Shown here piece after piece: positions 41,528 through 51,363 of a stretch of 64,000 nucleotides of DNA. The stretch is from Hoeflea_A sp039025395. GTDB taxonomy: Bacteria; Pseudomonadota; Alphaproteobacteria; Rhizobiales; Rhizobiaceae. Numbering within the stretch: the first letter of the stretch is position 1; every line of letters begins with the position of its first letter. The stretch is from assembly GCA_039025395.1 (NCBI GenBank), contig JBCCOK010000002.1:74621-138620 (forward strand). Reading direction: 5' to 3'. The position numbers were made by a program, and so were the translations under genes. The notes under the pieces are model-generated. The model searched no databases. It was not told the DNA's origin and was given only the letters and a program-made list of their open reading frames with translations.

Positions 41528-43837
41528 ATGAAAGACGACGCAGTTGATCGACCATGGCAAGCGGTCGATTCGGGCGTTATCCGCCACGCCGTTGCGCCAG
41601 AAGACCTTGGAACCGCGGAGATTTTTCCAAAAGGCCGGTTTGAGGCCGGGTCGTTTGCCAGCTTCACCCTTGTCTACACGGCCGGACCCTACGGGATTGA
41701 CGATTCCGGCAGCCTGCGTGTCTGTTTCCGCTTCGCCTCAGACCAGTCCGCGCCGCAATTCGACAATCCCGAGGGTGTCAATTACTGCACCGTCGAAGCG
41801 TCAAACGGTGCCGTGCTTCAGCTGCGTTGGGATCCGAAGGCCAATGTGCGCCCATGGGACCGGACGCTTTGGATCAAGATCGTGCAAGGCTATCTGACCG
41901 AGGGCGACACGATCACAATCCGGTTCGGCGTGACAGATCATGGCGGACCGGGTATGCGCCTCCAGACCTTTTGCGAAGACACATTCGAATTTCGCGTTTT
42001 AAGTGACCCGATCGCCACCTTCAATTTCCAGCCGCTGCCCGAACAGCCGATGATCGAAATCGGGCCCGGCGCGCCTGAACGCTATGTGGCGGTTCTTCCG
42101 ACCATGCGACGGCCCGGCGAACCGTTTGCCCTGAAGCTGAAGGGCGAGGACCGCTGGGGCAACCCTTCCGACAGGTGCGATGCCATTTTTCGCTTGATCG
42201 CCGAGGGCGAGATTGAAGGTTTGCCGGACAATGTCACATTTGCGCCGGGCGCTCGCAGCGTCGTCATCAATGATCTCAGCGTGGCAGATCCAGGCAGGGT
42301 TTCGGTGAGCCTGATCGATGAAAACGGAAGAACCGCGGCACAATCCAACCCCTTGCTGATCGAGACAAGCGATGCGGTTCACTTCTGGGGTGACCTGCAC
42401 GGTCAGTCCGAGGAAACCATCGGTACCGGAAGCGCGGACCAGTATTTCGCCTTTGCCCGGGACCTTGCTTTTGTCGATGCCTGCGGTCACCAGGGCAACG
42501 ACTTTCAGATCAGCGACGCGTTCTGGGATGAGTTGAACCGCCTGACGGCGCGGTATGACGAACCCGGGCAGTTTGTTGCGCTGCCCGGCTATGAATGGTC
42601 CGGCAACACGTCGCTCGGCGGCGACCGGAACATCTATTTCCCGGAGGAAAACCGGATCATCCGCCGTTCCTCCCATGCGTTGATCGATGGCGGAGACGTG
42701 GATGGCACAGATGCCAGAACCGCTGCCAAACTTTTTGAGGATTTTGCCGAGGCGGGCGAATGGGACGTGGTCATGTATGCCCATTGCGGTGGCCGCTATG
42801 CGGATATCGAAGTGGCCCATGACGGACGGTTCGAGCGCTCCGTCGAAGTGCACTCCTCCTGGGGTACGTTCGAGTGGCTCCTCCATGACGCATTCCGGCT
42901 CGGCTATCGTGTAGGGATTGTAGCGAACTCGGATGGTCACAAAGGCAGGCCCGGTGCCAGCTATCCGGGTGCCGGCAAATTCGGCGCCATCGGCGGGCTT
43001 ACCTGCTTTTCGATGAGCGAACTCAACCGTGAAAACCTTCTCGATTGCATGCGCAAACGCCGTCACTATGGCACCACCGGCGGGCCGTTCGGACGCATGG
43101 TCATTGATCTCGACGCACGGTTTGACCAACCTGCGACCGTCTTCCATGACGATCCGGCACTTCTTGAGAATGCAAAGGGTTCCAAGGCGCAATGGGCAAA
43201 AATGGGCGACATCGTCCATTTGCCGGATGGCGGCGTGGAGTTGTCCGGCTCGGTCGAGACCACATCACCCGTCGAACGTATTGAGATTTACAATGGCACT
43301 GATCTGGTGAAGACCATCCGCCCTTACAAACGGCAAGATCTTGGCAGGAGGATACGCATCTTATGGGAGGGCGCTGAGTATCGCGGCCGGTTCCGCCAGG
43401 TCATTTGGGACGGCAGCGCCGAGATTAGCGGCAACACCATCGATCGGGCGGACCCGATCAATTTCCTGAACCGGGACAAGGTCCTGGAACAACATGGCAA
43501 CAGGCTTGTCTGGGAAGCACTGACGACCGGTAATTTCGGCGGCTTGGACATCCGCCTGAGGGAGGCGGCTGAAGGCAGCCTCAGATTTGATACACCTTTG
43601 GTGCAGTTTGACCTCGCCCTCTCCGAGGTCGGGGAAGAGGACAGGCTGTTTGATCAATCGGGGCGATTGCCTCGTTTCGTAAAGATCTACAGATTGCCGG
43701 AACAGCTCACCCGTAAATCCCTGTGCTTTTCGACCCGCATCGATTTGCATGACGCCGCCGACAACCCGATTTACATCCGCCTGACACAGGAAGACGGAAC
43801 GCGTGCATGGACCAGCCCAATCTATATATACAGGTAG
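41528..43837 (+). CDS. DUF3604 family protein (PHP-like metal-dependent hydrolase)
   Basis: The 769-residue protein has no signal peptide. Residues ~1-280 are beta-rich (immunoglobulin-like segments). The metal-binding core then follows: FWGDLHGQSEET (~297), ACGHQGNDFQISD (~322), GYEWSGNTSLGGDRN (~358), VVMYAHCGGRYAD (~418) and VGIVANSDGHKGRPG (~465). These His/Asp motifs match DUF3604, a PHP/phosphoesterase-like family often called hydrolases of organic substrates. A C-terminal beta domain closes the protein. It precedes an acyl-CoA ligase gene by 123 bp on the same strand, so a shared pathway that hydrolyses a conjugate and then activates the freed acid is possible. Confidence 0.82.
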   Translation: MKDDAVDRPWQAVDSGVIRHAVAPEDLGTAEIFPKGRFEAGSFASFTLVYTAGPYGIDDSGSLRVCFRFASDQSAPQFDNPEGVNYCTVEASNGAVLQLRWDPKANVRPWDRTLWIKIVQGYLTEGDTITIRFGVTDHGGPGMRLQTFCEDTFEFRVLSDPIATFNFQPLPEQPMIEIGPGAPERYVAVLPTMRRPGEPFALKLKGEDRWGNPSDRCDAIFRLIAEGEIEGLPDNVTFAPGARSVVINDLSVADPGRVSVSLIDENGRTAAQSNPLLIETSDAVHFWGDLHGQSEETIGTGSADQYFAFARDLAFVDACGHQGNDFQISDAFWDELNRLTARYDEPGQFVALPGYEWSGNTSLGGDRNIYFPEENRIIRRSSHALIDGGDVDGTDARTAAKLFEDFAEAGEWDVVMYAHCGGRYADIEVAHDGRFERSVEVHSSWGTFEWLLHDAFRLGYRVGIVANSDGHKGRPGASYPGAGKFGAIGGLTCFSMSELNRENLLDCMRKRRHYGTTGGPFGRMVIDLDARFDQPATVFHDDPALLENAKGSKAQWAKMGDIVHLPDGGVELSGSVETTSPVERIEIYNGTDLVKTIRPYKRQDLGRRIRILWEGAEYRGRFRQVIWDGSAEISGNTIDRADPINFLNRDKVLEQHGNRLVWEALTTGNFGGLDIRLREAAEGSLRFDTPLVQFDLALSEVGEEDRLFDQSGRLPRFVKIYRLPEQLTRKSLCFSTRIDLHDAADNPIYIRLTQEDGTRAWTSPIYIYR

Positions 43838-43960
43838 GAGGGCGGATTTTGGCGCAGCCGGGTCACACGCAATCAGCAGCGGCTGCAAGGCGCGTTGAAC
43901 GGTTCGAGCGGCGCTCAACTGATAGTGCGGGCAGCCTGTAAAGCAGTTTTGGAGGAGACA

Positions 43961-45721
43961 ATGGGCAAGACACTGGAGAGCGGGAACAGGATCCAGTTCA
44001 GATCAACGGCGACAGAAGATCGCGATCCGGAATCCGATCAATCAATCAGCGAAGAGTGGTCCTATGTCAGCGGACCGAAAACGCCCCCTCTGGCATTTGT
44101 AACCATTTCACAAATGCTGCGTGAAACCGTTTCCCGGTTCGGCGAGCGCGAGGCTATCGTGTCGGTGCATCAAAAACTGAGGCGCACCTACCGTCAATTC
44201 AACGCCGATATCGACGAGTTGGCGGCCGGACTGCTGGCTCTCGGTCTTGAAAAGGGCGATCGCCTCGGCATCTGGGCCCCGAATTGTTACGAGTGGGTTC
44301 TGACCCAGCTTGCAACGGCGCGCATCGGGGTCGTCTTGGTCAACATAAACCCAGCCTATCGTCTTGCGGAAGTCGAATATGCACTGAACAAAGTCGGCTG
44401 CAAGACGATCGTCGTCGCCGAACAATTCAAGACATCGCGCTATCTCGACATGATCCGAGAACTGGCGCCGGAACTCGAAAATTGCATGCCGGCCCGGCTG
44501 AAATCGGAAAAGCTGCCTCAATTGCAGATCGTGATTGCGATCAGTACAGATCCCGGACCGGGGGTTCTTTCCTTTGACGCCGTCAAGAATTCCGGCGGCG
44601 TTGCGCACAAAGAGCTGCTGGCGAAAATCGAAGAGACCCTCGACCCCAATGATGCGATCAACGTGCAGTTTACGTCGGGCACAACAGGCATGCCCAAGGG
44701 CGCGACGCTTTCGCACTACAACATCGTCAACAATGCGCGGTTTGTGACTGACAGAATTGCCATGACTGAGACTGACCGGCTGTGCATCCCGGTTCCGCTC
44801 TATCATTGTTTTGGAATGGTCATGGGGGTTCTCGGCGTCATCAGCAAAGGCGCAACCATGATCTTTCCGGCCGATGGTTTCGATGCGGACTCCACAATGT
44901 CGGCGCTCTCTGAAGAACGCTGCACCGCAGCTTACGGCGTGCCAACGATGTTCGTTTCCCTGCTGGACGTGCTGGATCGGAACAAACATGACCTTGATGC
45001 GCTGAGAACCGGGATCATGGCAGGTGCACCCTGTCCGGTCGAGATTATGGAACGGGTGATCGCCGAAATGAACATGGGACAGGTCACCATCTGCTACGGA
45101 ATGACGGAAACGTCTCCCGTATCCTTCCAGAGTTTTCTGGACGATCCGGTGAAGCTACGGTGCGAAACGGTCGGTCGCGTGCATCCGCATCTTGACGTAA
45201 AGATCGTCGATGAAGCCGGAGAAATCGTTCGTCGCGGAGAACAGGGTGAACTCTGCACGCGCGGCTATTCGGTGATGAAAAAGTACTGGGATGACGACGA
45301 GAACACGGCAAACAGCGTGCGCGACGGATGGATGCATACCGGCGATCTCGCAACGATTGACGCGGATGGATTTTGCAGGATTACCGGCCGCGTAAAGGAC
45401 ATGATCATCCGCGGGGGAGAGAACATCTATCCCCGGGAAATCGAGGAGTTCCTTTTTCGGCATCCGGATGTAAGCCAGGCACAGGTTTTCGGCATTCCGG
45501 ATCAAAAATTCGGCGAAGTGGTCTGCGCTTGGGTCATGGCGCGCCCCGGAGCTGATCTCAGCGAAGACGACGTCGTGAAATTCTGCAAGGGGCAAATTGC
45601 CCACTACAAGGTGCCGCAACATGTCCGCCTTGTGCCTGAAATACCGATGACCATCACCGGCAAGCCTCAGAAATTTGTCATGCGCGAGAAGATGTTGGAG
45701 ATGCTGGAGAAAGAGGCTTAG
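43961..45721 (+). CDS. Acyl-CoA synthetase (AMP-forming, fatty-acyl-CoA ligase type)
   Basis: GGAGGAG 4-10 bases before the ATG at 43961 fixes the start; the protein has 586 residues. Motifs in order: the P-loop FTSGTTGMPKGATLSH (~237), YGMTETSPVSFQ (~378), GDLATIDADGFCRITGRVKD (~464), GGENIYPREIEEF (~489) and a catalytic Lys in MTITGKPQKF (~568). It activates a carboxylic acid with ATP and CoA in the cytosol. The overall pattern is of the FadD/medium-chain group rather than acetyl-CoA synthetase. The partner gene upstream is DUF3604. It is convergent with the CobW gene across 45 bp. Confidence 0.92.
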   Translation: MGKTLESGNRIQFRSTATEDRDPESDQSISEEWSYVSGPKTPPLAFVTISQMLRETVSRFGEREAIVSVHQKLRRTYRQFNADIDELAAGLLALGLEKGDRLGIWAPNCYEWVLTQLATARIGVVLVNINPAYRLAEVEYALNKVGCKTIVVAEQFKTSRYLDMIRELAPELENCMPARLKSEKLPQLQIVIAISTDPGPGVLSFDAVKNSGGVAHKELLAKIEETLDPNDAINVQFTSGTTGMPKGATLSHYNIVNNARFVTDRIAMTETDRLCIPVPLYHCFGMVMGVLGVISKGATMIFPADGFDADSTMSALSEERCTAAYGVPTMFVSLLDVLDRNKHDLDALRTGIMAGAPCPVEIMERVIAEMNMGQVTICYGMTETSPVSFQSFLDDPVKLRCETVGRVHPHLDVKIVDEAGEIVRRGEQGELCTRGYSVMKKYWDDDENTANSVRDGWMHTGDLATIDADGFCRITGRVKDMIIRGGENIYPREIEEFLFRHPDVSQAQVFGIPDQKFGEVVCAWVMARPGADLSEDDVVKFCKGQIAHYKVPQHVRLVPEIPMTITGKPQKFVMREKMLEMLEKEA

Positions 45722-45766
45722 GCGCTGCTTCCGTGGCGCTGCCTCAAAATCACGACACAGGCGGCG

Positions 45767-46723
45767 CTATCCCGGCATATTACGGCCACCCAGCGCGGCG
45801 GCCAGACCGTCCTCGTCCAGATCAAGCCGGTTGGTGATGACGACCATCTTGCCGATATTGCCGACGCCGGTTCGGGACTTGCGTACCTCCAGTTTCCGGC
45901 CAACGGTCTGAACCGTATAGACTTCGCTGTCGGCACCGACGACGTGACCCTTCGAACGCAGCAGGCCGGTATCCTGATGGGCGAGGATGTGCGCAAGTTT
46001 CGAAGGATCGACTGCCCTATCAAATTCAATGACTGCGGACCTGTAGGCGGGATGGCCGTTAAACTGGATCTCGCCGACGTCGTTCTGATTACCGCCCTTG
46101 TGTCCGCTCGTCCCATTGCCGATCAGCAGGCTTAAAGGGAGTTCGCATCTGCTTGTTGGCAGTAAAACAGCGTCCTGAAACTCACTCTTCAGCCAGGCCT
46201 GTGTCTCAGCAAGCGCCTCGGCTGTTGGCAAATCACATTTATTGAGCAGGATCAGGTCAGCAGATGACAGTTGTCGTGAAATCGTGTCGGCAAAATAGGT
46301 TTCCCGGCTGCGTTGCCTTACCGTTTCTGCATCGGCGAGCACGATGATGGTGTCCAGTTCAAAATCGGCGATCAGAGTCACGGATTCGGCAATCGAGCCC
46401 GGCAGCGACACGCCGGAAGCCTCGATCAGCAGATGTTCGGGTTGCGGGTCGAAATCCCGCATCGTCTTTAATGCGGCGATCAAATCGCTGCCAAAGGAGC
46501 AGCAAACACATCCGCCCGCAATGTTGATAATATTTTCTTCTTCGCTTTCAATCAGGTCGGCATCGATAGGAAGATCACCGAAGTCGTTAACCAGAACCGC
46601 CAGACGACGCCCGTCGGCATGGCGCAGCAGCTGATTGACGAGCGTCGTCTTTCCCGCACCCAGGTAACCACCGATGACGGTGACCGGGATTGTACTCGGC
46701 TGCACAGACATGTCTGAGCTCAT
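45767..46723 (-). CDS. CobW/COG0523 family GTP-binding metallochaperone
   Basis: The 318-residue protein has the G3E GTPase fold: Walker A GGYLGAGKTTLVNQ (~18), the metal-binding GCVCC motif (~70), ESEEENIIN before it, ASGVSLPG (~103) and the guanine motif NKCDL (~163). A small C-terminal CobW_C-like domain follows (~220-300). COG0523 proteins deliver zinc or other metals to client enzymes at the cost of GTP. The ATGA overlap (46720-46723) couples its translation to the amidohydrolase gene, whose family needs divalent metal. That makes the amidohydrolase the likely client. There are no cobalamin genes nearby, so a CobW role proper is unlikely. Confidence 0.87.
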   Translation of the reverse strand: MSSDMSVQPSTIPVTVIGGYLGAGKTTLVNQLLRHADGRRLAVLVNDFGDLPIDADLIESEEENIINIAGGCVCCSFGSDLIAALKTMRDFDPQPEHLLIEASGVSLPGSIAESVTLIADFELDTIIVLADAETVRQRSRETYFADTISRQLSSADLILLNKCDLPTAEALAETQAWLKSEFQDAVLLPTSRCELPLSLLIGNGTSGHKGGNQNDVGEIQFNGHPAYRSAVIEFDRAVDPSKLAHILAHQDTGLLRSKGHVVGADSEVYTVQTVGRKLEVRKSRTGVGNIGKMVVITNRLDLDEDGLAAALGGRNMPG

Positions 46724-48375
46724 ATCGATTCCGCCGGAAAGATCCGTCCTCCCTGCATGACCCCCCAGACCTTGACATCCTTGAGGTTCTCCGCGCCGAT
46801 CTCCAGCGGGTCGTCCTCCAGAACCGCCATATCGGCTTTTTTGCCGACTTCAATCGAACCAATCTCCGAGTCCAGTTTCATCGTAAAGGCGGCACCAATC
46901 GTGATCGCGAACAAGGCCTCCTGAACGCCGATACGCTCCTCTTCCCCCAAGACCTTTCCGCTGGCAGTCAACCGGTTCACGGCACACCAGGCAGTAAAGA
47001 AGGGCGCCAGCGGGGTGACGGGCGCATCGGAGTGAATGGCCAGCGGCACACCTTCTCTCAGGGCGGTGCGACAGGCATTCATGCGGCACGCGCGTTCGGC
47101 ACCGACGGTCTTTACGGGGTGCTTGTCGCCCCAATAGTAGACGTGGTTCGAAAACACGTTGACGCAGAGCCCGAGGCTTTTCATCCGGCGATACTGTGCG
47201 GCATCCGCCAGCTGCGTATGTTGAAGTGTGAACCGATGATCGGGATGCGGGTGCTTTCGCAGCGCCCGCTCCATCATGTCCAGCGCCAGTTCCGTGGCTT
47301 CGTCGCCATTGTTGTGCGTGTGGACCTGAACATCGTGGGCCAACGCCGCTTCATAAAGGCCTTGCAACTGTTCCGGCGACACATACCACAAACCGTTGGG
47401 CGCACCATTGAAGTGCCCCGGCCAGCGCAGGCGCGCCGTAAAGCCCTGCACCGAACCGTCCGCGACCACTTTTACAATGCCTAGACGCAGCCGATCGGAA
47501 CTTTTCTGTTTTAGTTCGATCGCCCGTTCAACCATCTCCGCAGGCGTCATTCCGAAAAAACGCCGCAGGGACACGATCCGGACCGGAAAAGTATCCTCGC
47601 CGGTCACCCGCAACATAATCTGCACCGCTTCATCGGGAAGCGGATTGGCCAAATCTGCGGCCGTTGTGACCCCGGTTCTCACACACAGTCGCGCAAACTC
47701 CTTCAACCCTTGCTCGTCGCAGGACAAAACCTCGCGATCGAAGTCGACATATTCGTTTGCCATCATCATGGCATCGGGGCCCTTCAGTTCGCCGGTCGGC
47801 AAACCGTCATCACCGAGAGGGACACCGGAGTGGTTGATCCCCGGCCTGAGCAATCCCGCCAGTTCAAGGGCTTTGGTGTTCACATTCATGATGTGGCCGC
47901 TTGCGTGCAGCACGCCGATGGGCCGCACCGTCGATATGGAATCGAGATCCGCACGCGAAAGGCGCGAATCTCCAAAATAGATCGGATCAAGCGCCCAACC
48001 TGCAAGCGGCGCGTTTTCATCCTCCAGTTCGCTGTCGCGGGCGGCAAGCCGCGCCAGAACATCATCCAGTGTCTTCACGCCCGGCCATATCGCACCGGCC
48101 GGATCCATCCGGTCGAAATATCCGCAGTAGACATAACGCCAGAAAACGCCCTCCATGATATGGCTGTGTCCCTCTACCAGACCAGGCATCAACACCTTGC
48201 CGGCGAACCGTTCGTCGAGCTCAAATTCCCCCCATCCGCTCAACTCATCGAGGCTGCCTGCACCGAGGAACCGATCGCCTTTGACCGCAACACATTTAGC
48301 CTCCGGATTGGAAGGGTTCATGGTCAGGATGCGCCGCGCTCTGTAGATGGTGATGTTGTCGTCTTGCGGTTTCAC
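46720..48375 (-). CDS. Amidohydrolase family protein (YtcJ-like)
   Basis: The 551-residue metal-dependent hydrolase begins with a small beta domain. Then come the HxH metal pair in VEGHSHIMEG (~71), a LHASGHIMNVN stretch (~155), HTHNNGDEATELALD (~345), FTLQHTQLADAAQYRR (~370) and the metal Asp in IHSDAPVTPLAPF (~440). The C-terminal KKADMAVLEDDPLEI returns to the beta domain. YtcJ-like proteins hydrolyse amide-type bonds of small molecules. It is cytosolic, with no signal. It follows the Opp/Dpp genes by 60 bp and overlaps the CobW gene by 4 bp, so it probably processes the imported peptide or amide. Confidence 0.87.
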   Translation of the reverse strand: MKPQDDNITIYRARRILTMNPSNPEAKCVAVKGDRFLGAGSLDELSGWGEFELDERFAGKVLMPGLVEGHSHIMEGVFWRYVYCGYFDRMDPAGAIWPGVKTLDDVLARLAARDSELEDENAPLAGWALDPIYFGDSRLSRADLDSISTVRPIGVLHASGHIMNVNTKALELAGLLRPGINHSGVPLGDDGLPTGELKGPDAMMMANEYVDFDREVLSCDEQGLKEFARLCVRTGVTTAADLANPLPDEAVQIMLRVTGEDTFPVRIVSLRRFFGMTPAEMVERAIELKQKSSDRLRLGIVKVVADGSVQGFTARLRWPGHFNGAPNGLWYVSPEQLQGLYEAALAHDVQVHTHNNGDEATELALDMMERALRKHPHPDHRFTLQHTQLADAAQYRRMKSLGLCVNVFSNHVYYWGDKHPVKTVGAERACRMNACRTALREGVPLAIHSDAPVTPLAPFFTAWCAVNRLTASGKVLGEEERIGVQEALFAITIGAAFTMKLDSEIGSIEVGKKADMAVLEDDPLEIGAENLKDVKVWGVMQGGRIFPAESI

Positions 48376-48435
48376 CGGAACATGCTTCCTCTGGATCGAA
48401 GACTTGAAATCCGACGCTTCACCGATTTTGCACGG

Positions 48436-49446
48436 CTATAGTCTTTCATGGGGCGGCACACCGTTTTCATCAATCAGATGGCAGGCGGCCATGTGGCCTT
48501 CGCCGACTTCCCTAAACTCGGGAACATGCTGATGACACTGCTCCTGTGCAAAGGGACAACGCCCGGAAAAACGACATCCGCTGGGCAGGTCGATCGGTGA
48601 CGGCGGATCGCCCTCAAGCTTGACGCGCCGGTTCTGTCTGTCGTGTTTCAGGTCCGCCGAGGGAACCGCTGAAATCAACGCCCAGGTGTAAGGATGACGC
48701 GGTCTTTGAAACAGCGATCTTCGGTCTGCCTGTTCCACGAACTGCCCCAGATACATCACGGCGATCTCGTCGCAAATGTGTTGCACGACGCCGAGATCAT
48801 GGGAAATAAACAGATAGGTCAGGCCAAACTCTTCCTGCAACCGGCCCAGAAGGTTCAAAATCTGCGCCTGAATCGCCACATCCAGAGCAGATACCGGTTC
48901 ATCGCATACGACGAGATCCGGCCGGCTTGCCAATGCGCGCGCCACGCCGATACGCTGACGCTGCCCGCCCGAAAACTGATGCGGGAAAAGAGCCGTTTGT
49001 TCAGCACGAAGGCCGACCTTCTCGAAGAGTTCCACGACGGCATCGTCGCGTTCGGACGGATCGCCTACATTCATCAGGTCCATGGCCTCCCGCACGATTG
49101 CCCCTGCCCTCATGCGCGGATTGAGTGACGAGTACGGGTCCTGGAATATGATCTGAACCTTGCTGCGCAGTGCCCGCAGGTCTTTTCCCTCCGCCCTGCC
49201 GAGATCCTCTCCATCCAGGCTTATGGTGCCGGCTGAGATGGGCGCCAGGCGCATAACGGCAAGGGCGGCAGTTGTCTTGCCGGACCCGGATTCTCCCACG
49301 ACGCCGAAGGTCGAGCCGCGCGGTATCGAAAAATCCACGCCGTCAACCGCATGGACCACGGATGCCGGTTGAAACCAACCGGACTTGGGCAAGGGATAGT
49401 GAACCTTCAGTCCTTCGACCTTCAACAAAGTGTCCTGTTGGCTCAT
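48436..49446 (-). CDS. Peptide/amide ABC transporter ATP-binding protein (OppF/DppF type)
   Basis: The ATG at 49446 overlaps the OppD stop; the longer frame to 49476 is a shadow. The protein has 336 residues. Walker A is GESGSGKTT, the signature FSGGQRQR, Walker B LVVCDEPVSALDV, and the H-loop SHDLGVV. The oligopeptide C-terminal extension ends with CRFSGRCPFAQEQC, a Cys cluster found in the family that may hold an Fe-S centre. It forms a heterodimeric motor with the preceding OppD-type subunit. It serves the importer encoded by the next four upstream genes. Confidence 0.93.
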   Translation of the reverse strand: MSQQDTLLKVEGLKVHYPLPKSGWFQPASVVHAVDGVDFSIPRGSTFGVVGESGSGKTTAALAVMRLAPISAGTISLDGEDLGRAEGKDLRALRSKVQIIFQDPYSSLNPRMRAGAIVREAMDLMNVGDPSERDDAVVELFEKVGLRAEQTALFPHQFSGGQRQRIGVARALASRPDLVVCDEPVSALDVAIQAQILNLLGRLQEEFGLTYLFISHDLGVVQHICDEIAVMYLGQFVEQADRRSLFQRPRHPYTWALISAVPSADLKHDRQNRRVKLEGDPPSPIDLPSGCRFSGRCPFAQEQCHQHVPEFREVGEGHMAACHLIDENGVPPHERL

Positions 49447-50450
49447 GTTGAGGCCTCGGCATCGGCGAGCCAGCATGCAGTTTTGTGTTCGGGGCCGGTT
49501 TCGTAGCTTGCCGGTTTTTCTCTAACGCACCGGGGCATTCTGCTTCCACACCGCGGCTCGAAGGCGCATCCCTTGCCAAGCTCCGTCAATGGCGGGACCA
49601 CGCCTGGAATCTCCAGCAGTGTCGGGCGTTGTACCGGCGGATCCGAAACGAGGTGCGGAACACAGGAAATCAGCCCCTGGGTGTAGGGGTGGCGCGGATC
49701 CTGCAATATGTCCGCGGCACTGCCGGCCTCGATTATTCTGCCGGCATACATGACGGCAACACGATCTGCCATCTCCGCTATGGCGCCCATGTCATGGGTG
49801 ATGAGAATAATGGTCGTACCGGTATCTTCTTGCAATTCCTTGAGCAGATCGAAAACCTGTGCCTGAACGGTTACATCCAGCGCCGTGGTCGGTTCGTCGG
49901 CGATCAACACCTGCGGACGGCATGCAAGGGCCATCGCAATCATCACCCGCTGGCGCATCCCGCCTGAAAGCTGATGAGGATACTCCCTGACACGCTGTTC
50001 CGGGGCGGGAATCTTCACCGCCCTCAGCATTTCAGTCGCCCGATCCATGGCGTCGCGCCTGGAGAGACCCTCATGCTCCAAGACAGTCTCTGCAATCTGG
50101 TTGCCCACCGTGTAAACGGGGTTGAGCGAGGTCATCGGCTCCTGAAAGATCATCGATACTTCATTGCCGCGAACGGCCCGCATGCGCCGCTCATCGACGC
50201 TCAGAAGATCTTCGCCCTTGAGCTTGATGGTGCCGCCGGCAACCCTGCCGGGAGGCTGTGGAACAAGCCCCATGATGGACAAGGCCGTTATCGACTTGCC
50301 ACAACCCGATTCACCGACAATGCCAAGTGTCTCCCCGGCGCCGAGGCTGAAATCGATACCGTCAAGAACCCGTGCAATGCCGCGACGCGTCTTGAATTCC
50401 ACTTGCAGATCGTTCACTTCGAGGAGCGGAGAGTTCCGGTCCTTGTGCAT
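49443..50450 (-). CDS. Peptide/amide ABC transporter ATP-binding protein (OppD/DppD type)
   Basis: The 335-residue protein carries Walker A GESGCGKS (~41), a Q-loop in MIFQEPMTSLNP, signature LSGGMRQR (~153), Walker B VLIADEPTTALDV and H-loop THDMGAIAEM. The C-terminal extension CAFEPRCGSRMPRC is the family's Cys-containing oligopeptide domain. It overlaps the OppF-type gene and follows the OppC-type gene by 2 bp, so the five transporter genes are one operon. Confidence 0.93.
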   Translation of the reverse strand: MHKDRNSPLLEVNDLQVEFKTRRGIARVLDGIDFSLGAGETLGIVGESGCGKSITALSIMGLVPQPPGRVAGGTIKLKGEDLLSVDERRMRAVRGNEVSMIFQEPMTSLNPVYTVGNQIAETVLEHEGLSRRDAMDRATEMLRAVKIPAPEQRVREYPHQLSGGMRQRVMIAMALACRPQVLIADEPTTALDVTVQAQVFDLLKELQEDTGTTIILITHDMGAIAEMADRVAVMYAGRIIEAGSAADILQDPRHPYTQGLISCVPHLVSDPPVQRPTLLEIPGVVPPLTELGKGCAFEPRCGSRMPRCVREKPASYETGPEHKTACWLADAEAST

Positions 50451-50452
50451 CT

Positions 50453-51352
50453 TCAGCGCTCCCGGAGTTTGGGATTGAAGGCATCGTTGAGCCCGTCGCC
50501 GATCAGATTGATCGTGAGCACCGTGACAAAGATCGCCAAGCCCGGAAAGATCACCGTCCAGGGCGCTTCCAGCAGGTAGTCACGGTTGTCTCCCATGATC
50601 TTTCCCCAACTCATCACGTTTGGGTCGCTAAGACCCAAAAAACTCAAAGCCGCTTCGAAGAGGATCGCAGCGCCCACAGTCAGGGCGGCGGTCACGATCA
50701 GCGGCGGCAAAGCGTTGGGCAAGATGACCCGCCAAATGATGCGGCCGTCCTTGCTGCCGATGGAACGCGCGGCCTTTACATATTCGAGCTCGCGAATTCT
50801 CATGAACTCCGCCCTGGCAAGACGGGCAACACCGGTCCAGCTGACGACACCAATGGCAAAGACGACCGTCTCGAGTGTCGGCGAAAACAATGCCACCAGC
50901 ACCATGGACAGCAACAATGGAGGCAAGACCTGGAAAAACTCGGTCACCCGCATCAGCACCTCATCCACCCAGCCGCGGTAGTAGCCTGCCAAAGAACCTA
51001 TAAGCAAACCGATCACGAGGGTGATGGCGGCAGCCGCTCCTCCCACCGCGAGGCTGGTTCGTGCGCCATAAAGGATCTGAACGGCCATGGATCGGCCGAG
51101 GTTGTCGGTTCCCAGCAAAAACCCTTCCTGGCCCGGCGGCGTTATCGGTAACCAGACGATCTCAAAGGGATCGACCGCGACAAACATGGGCAAAAAAACC
51201 GCCGCCAGGATGATGATCATGAAAACGAAGAACGCAACGACCGCCGCCATGTTGCGCACATACATTCGCAGGAATTCGACAATGGGGCGCTCGACTTCGA
51301 CCTTCGTTTTGCCGTCCCTGACTTCACTGACCGATGCGGATTGGGATGCCAT
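50453..51352 (-). CDS. Peptide/amide ABC transporter permease (OppC/DppC type)
   Basis: The 299-residue permease has an N-terminal cytoplasmic tail (~1-35), TM1 at ~36-58, and a periplasmic loop with PPGQEGFLLGTDNLGRSM, a hallmark of the OppC family. Five further TMs follow, and the EAA-like loop KAARSIGSKDGRIIWRVILPNALP (~193) contacts the ATPases. It forms the channel with the OppB-type subunit, whose gene ends 11 bp upstream. Confidence 0.93.
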   Translation of the reverse strand: MASQSASVSEVRDGKTKVEVERPIVEFLRMYVRNMAAVVAFFVFMIIILAAVFLPMFVAVDPFEIVWLPITPPGQEGFLLGTDNLGRSMAVQILYGARTSLAVGGAAAAITLVIGLLIGSLAGYYRGWVDEVLMRVTEFFQVLPPLLLSMVLVALFSPTLETVVFAIGVVSWTGVARLARAEFMRIRELEYVKAARSIGSKDGRIIWRVILPNALPPLIVTAALTVGAAILFEAALSFLGLSDPNVMSWGKIMGDNRDYLLEAPWTVIFPGLAIFVTVLTINLIGDGLNDAFNPKLRER

Positions 51353-51363
51353 GCTACCGTCCC

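Noticed and set aside
41999..43219. 406-codon open frame on the minus strand
   Set aside because: It is antisense to the DUF3604 gene, whose metal motifs are clear.
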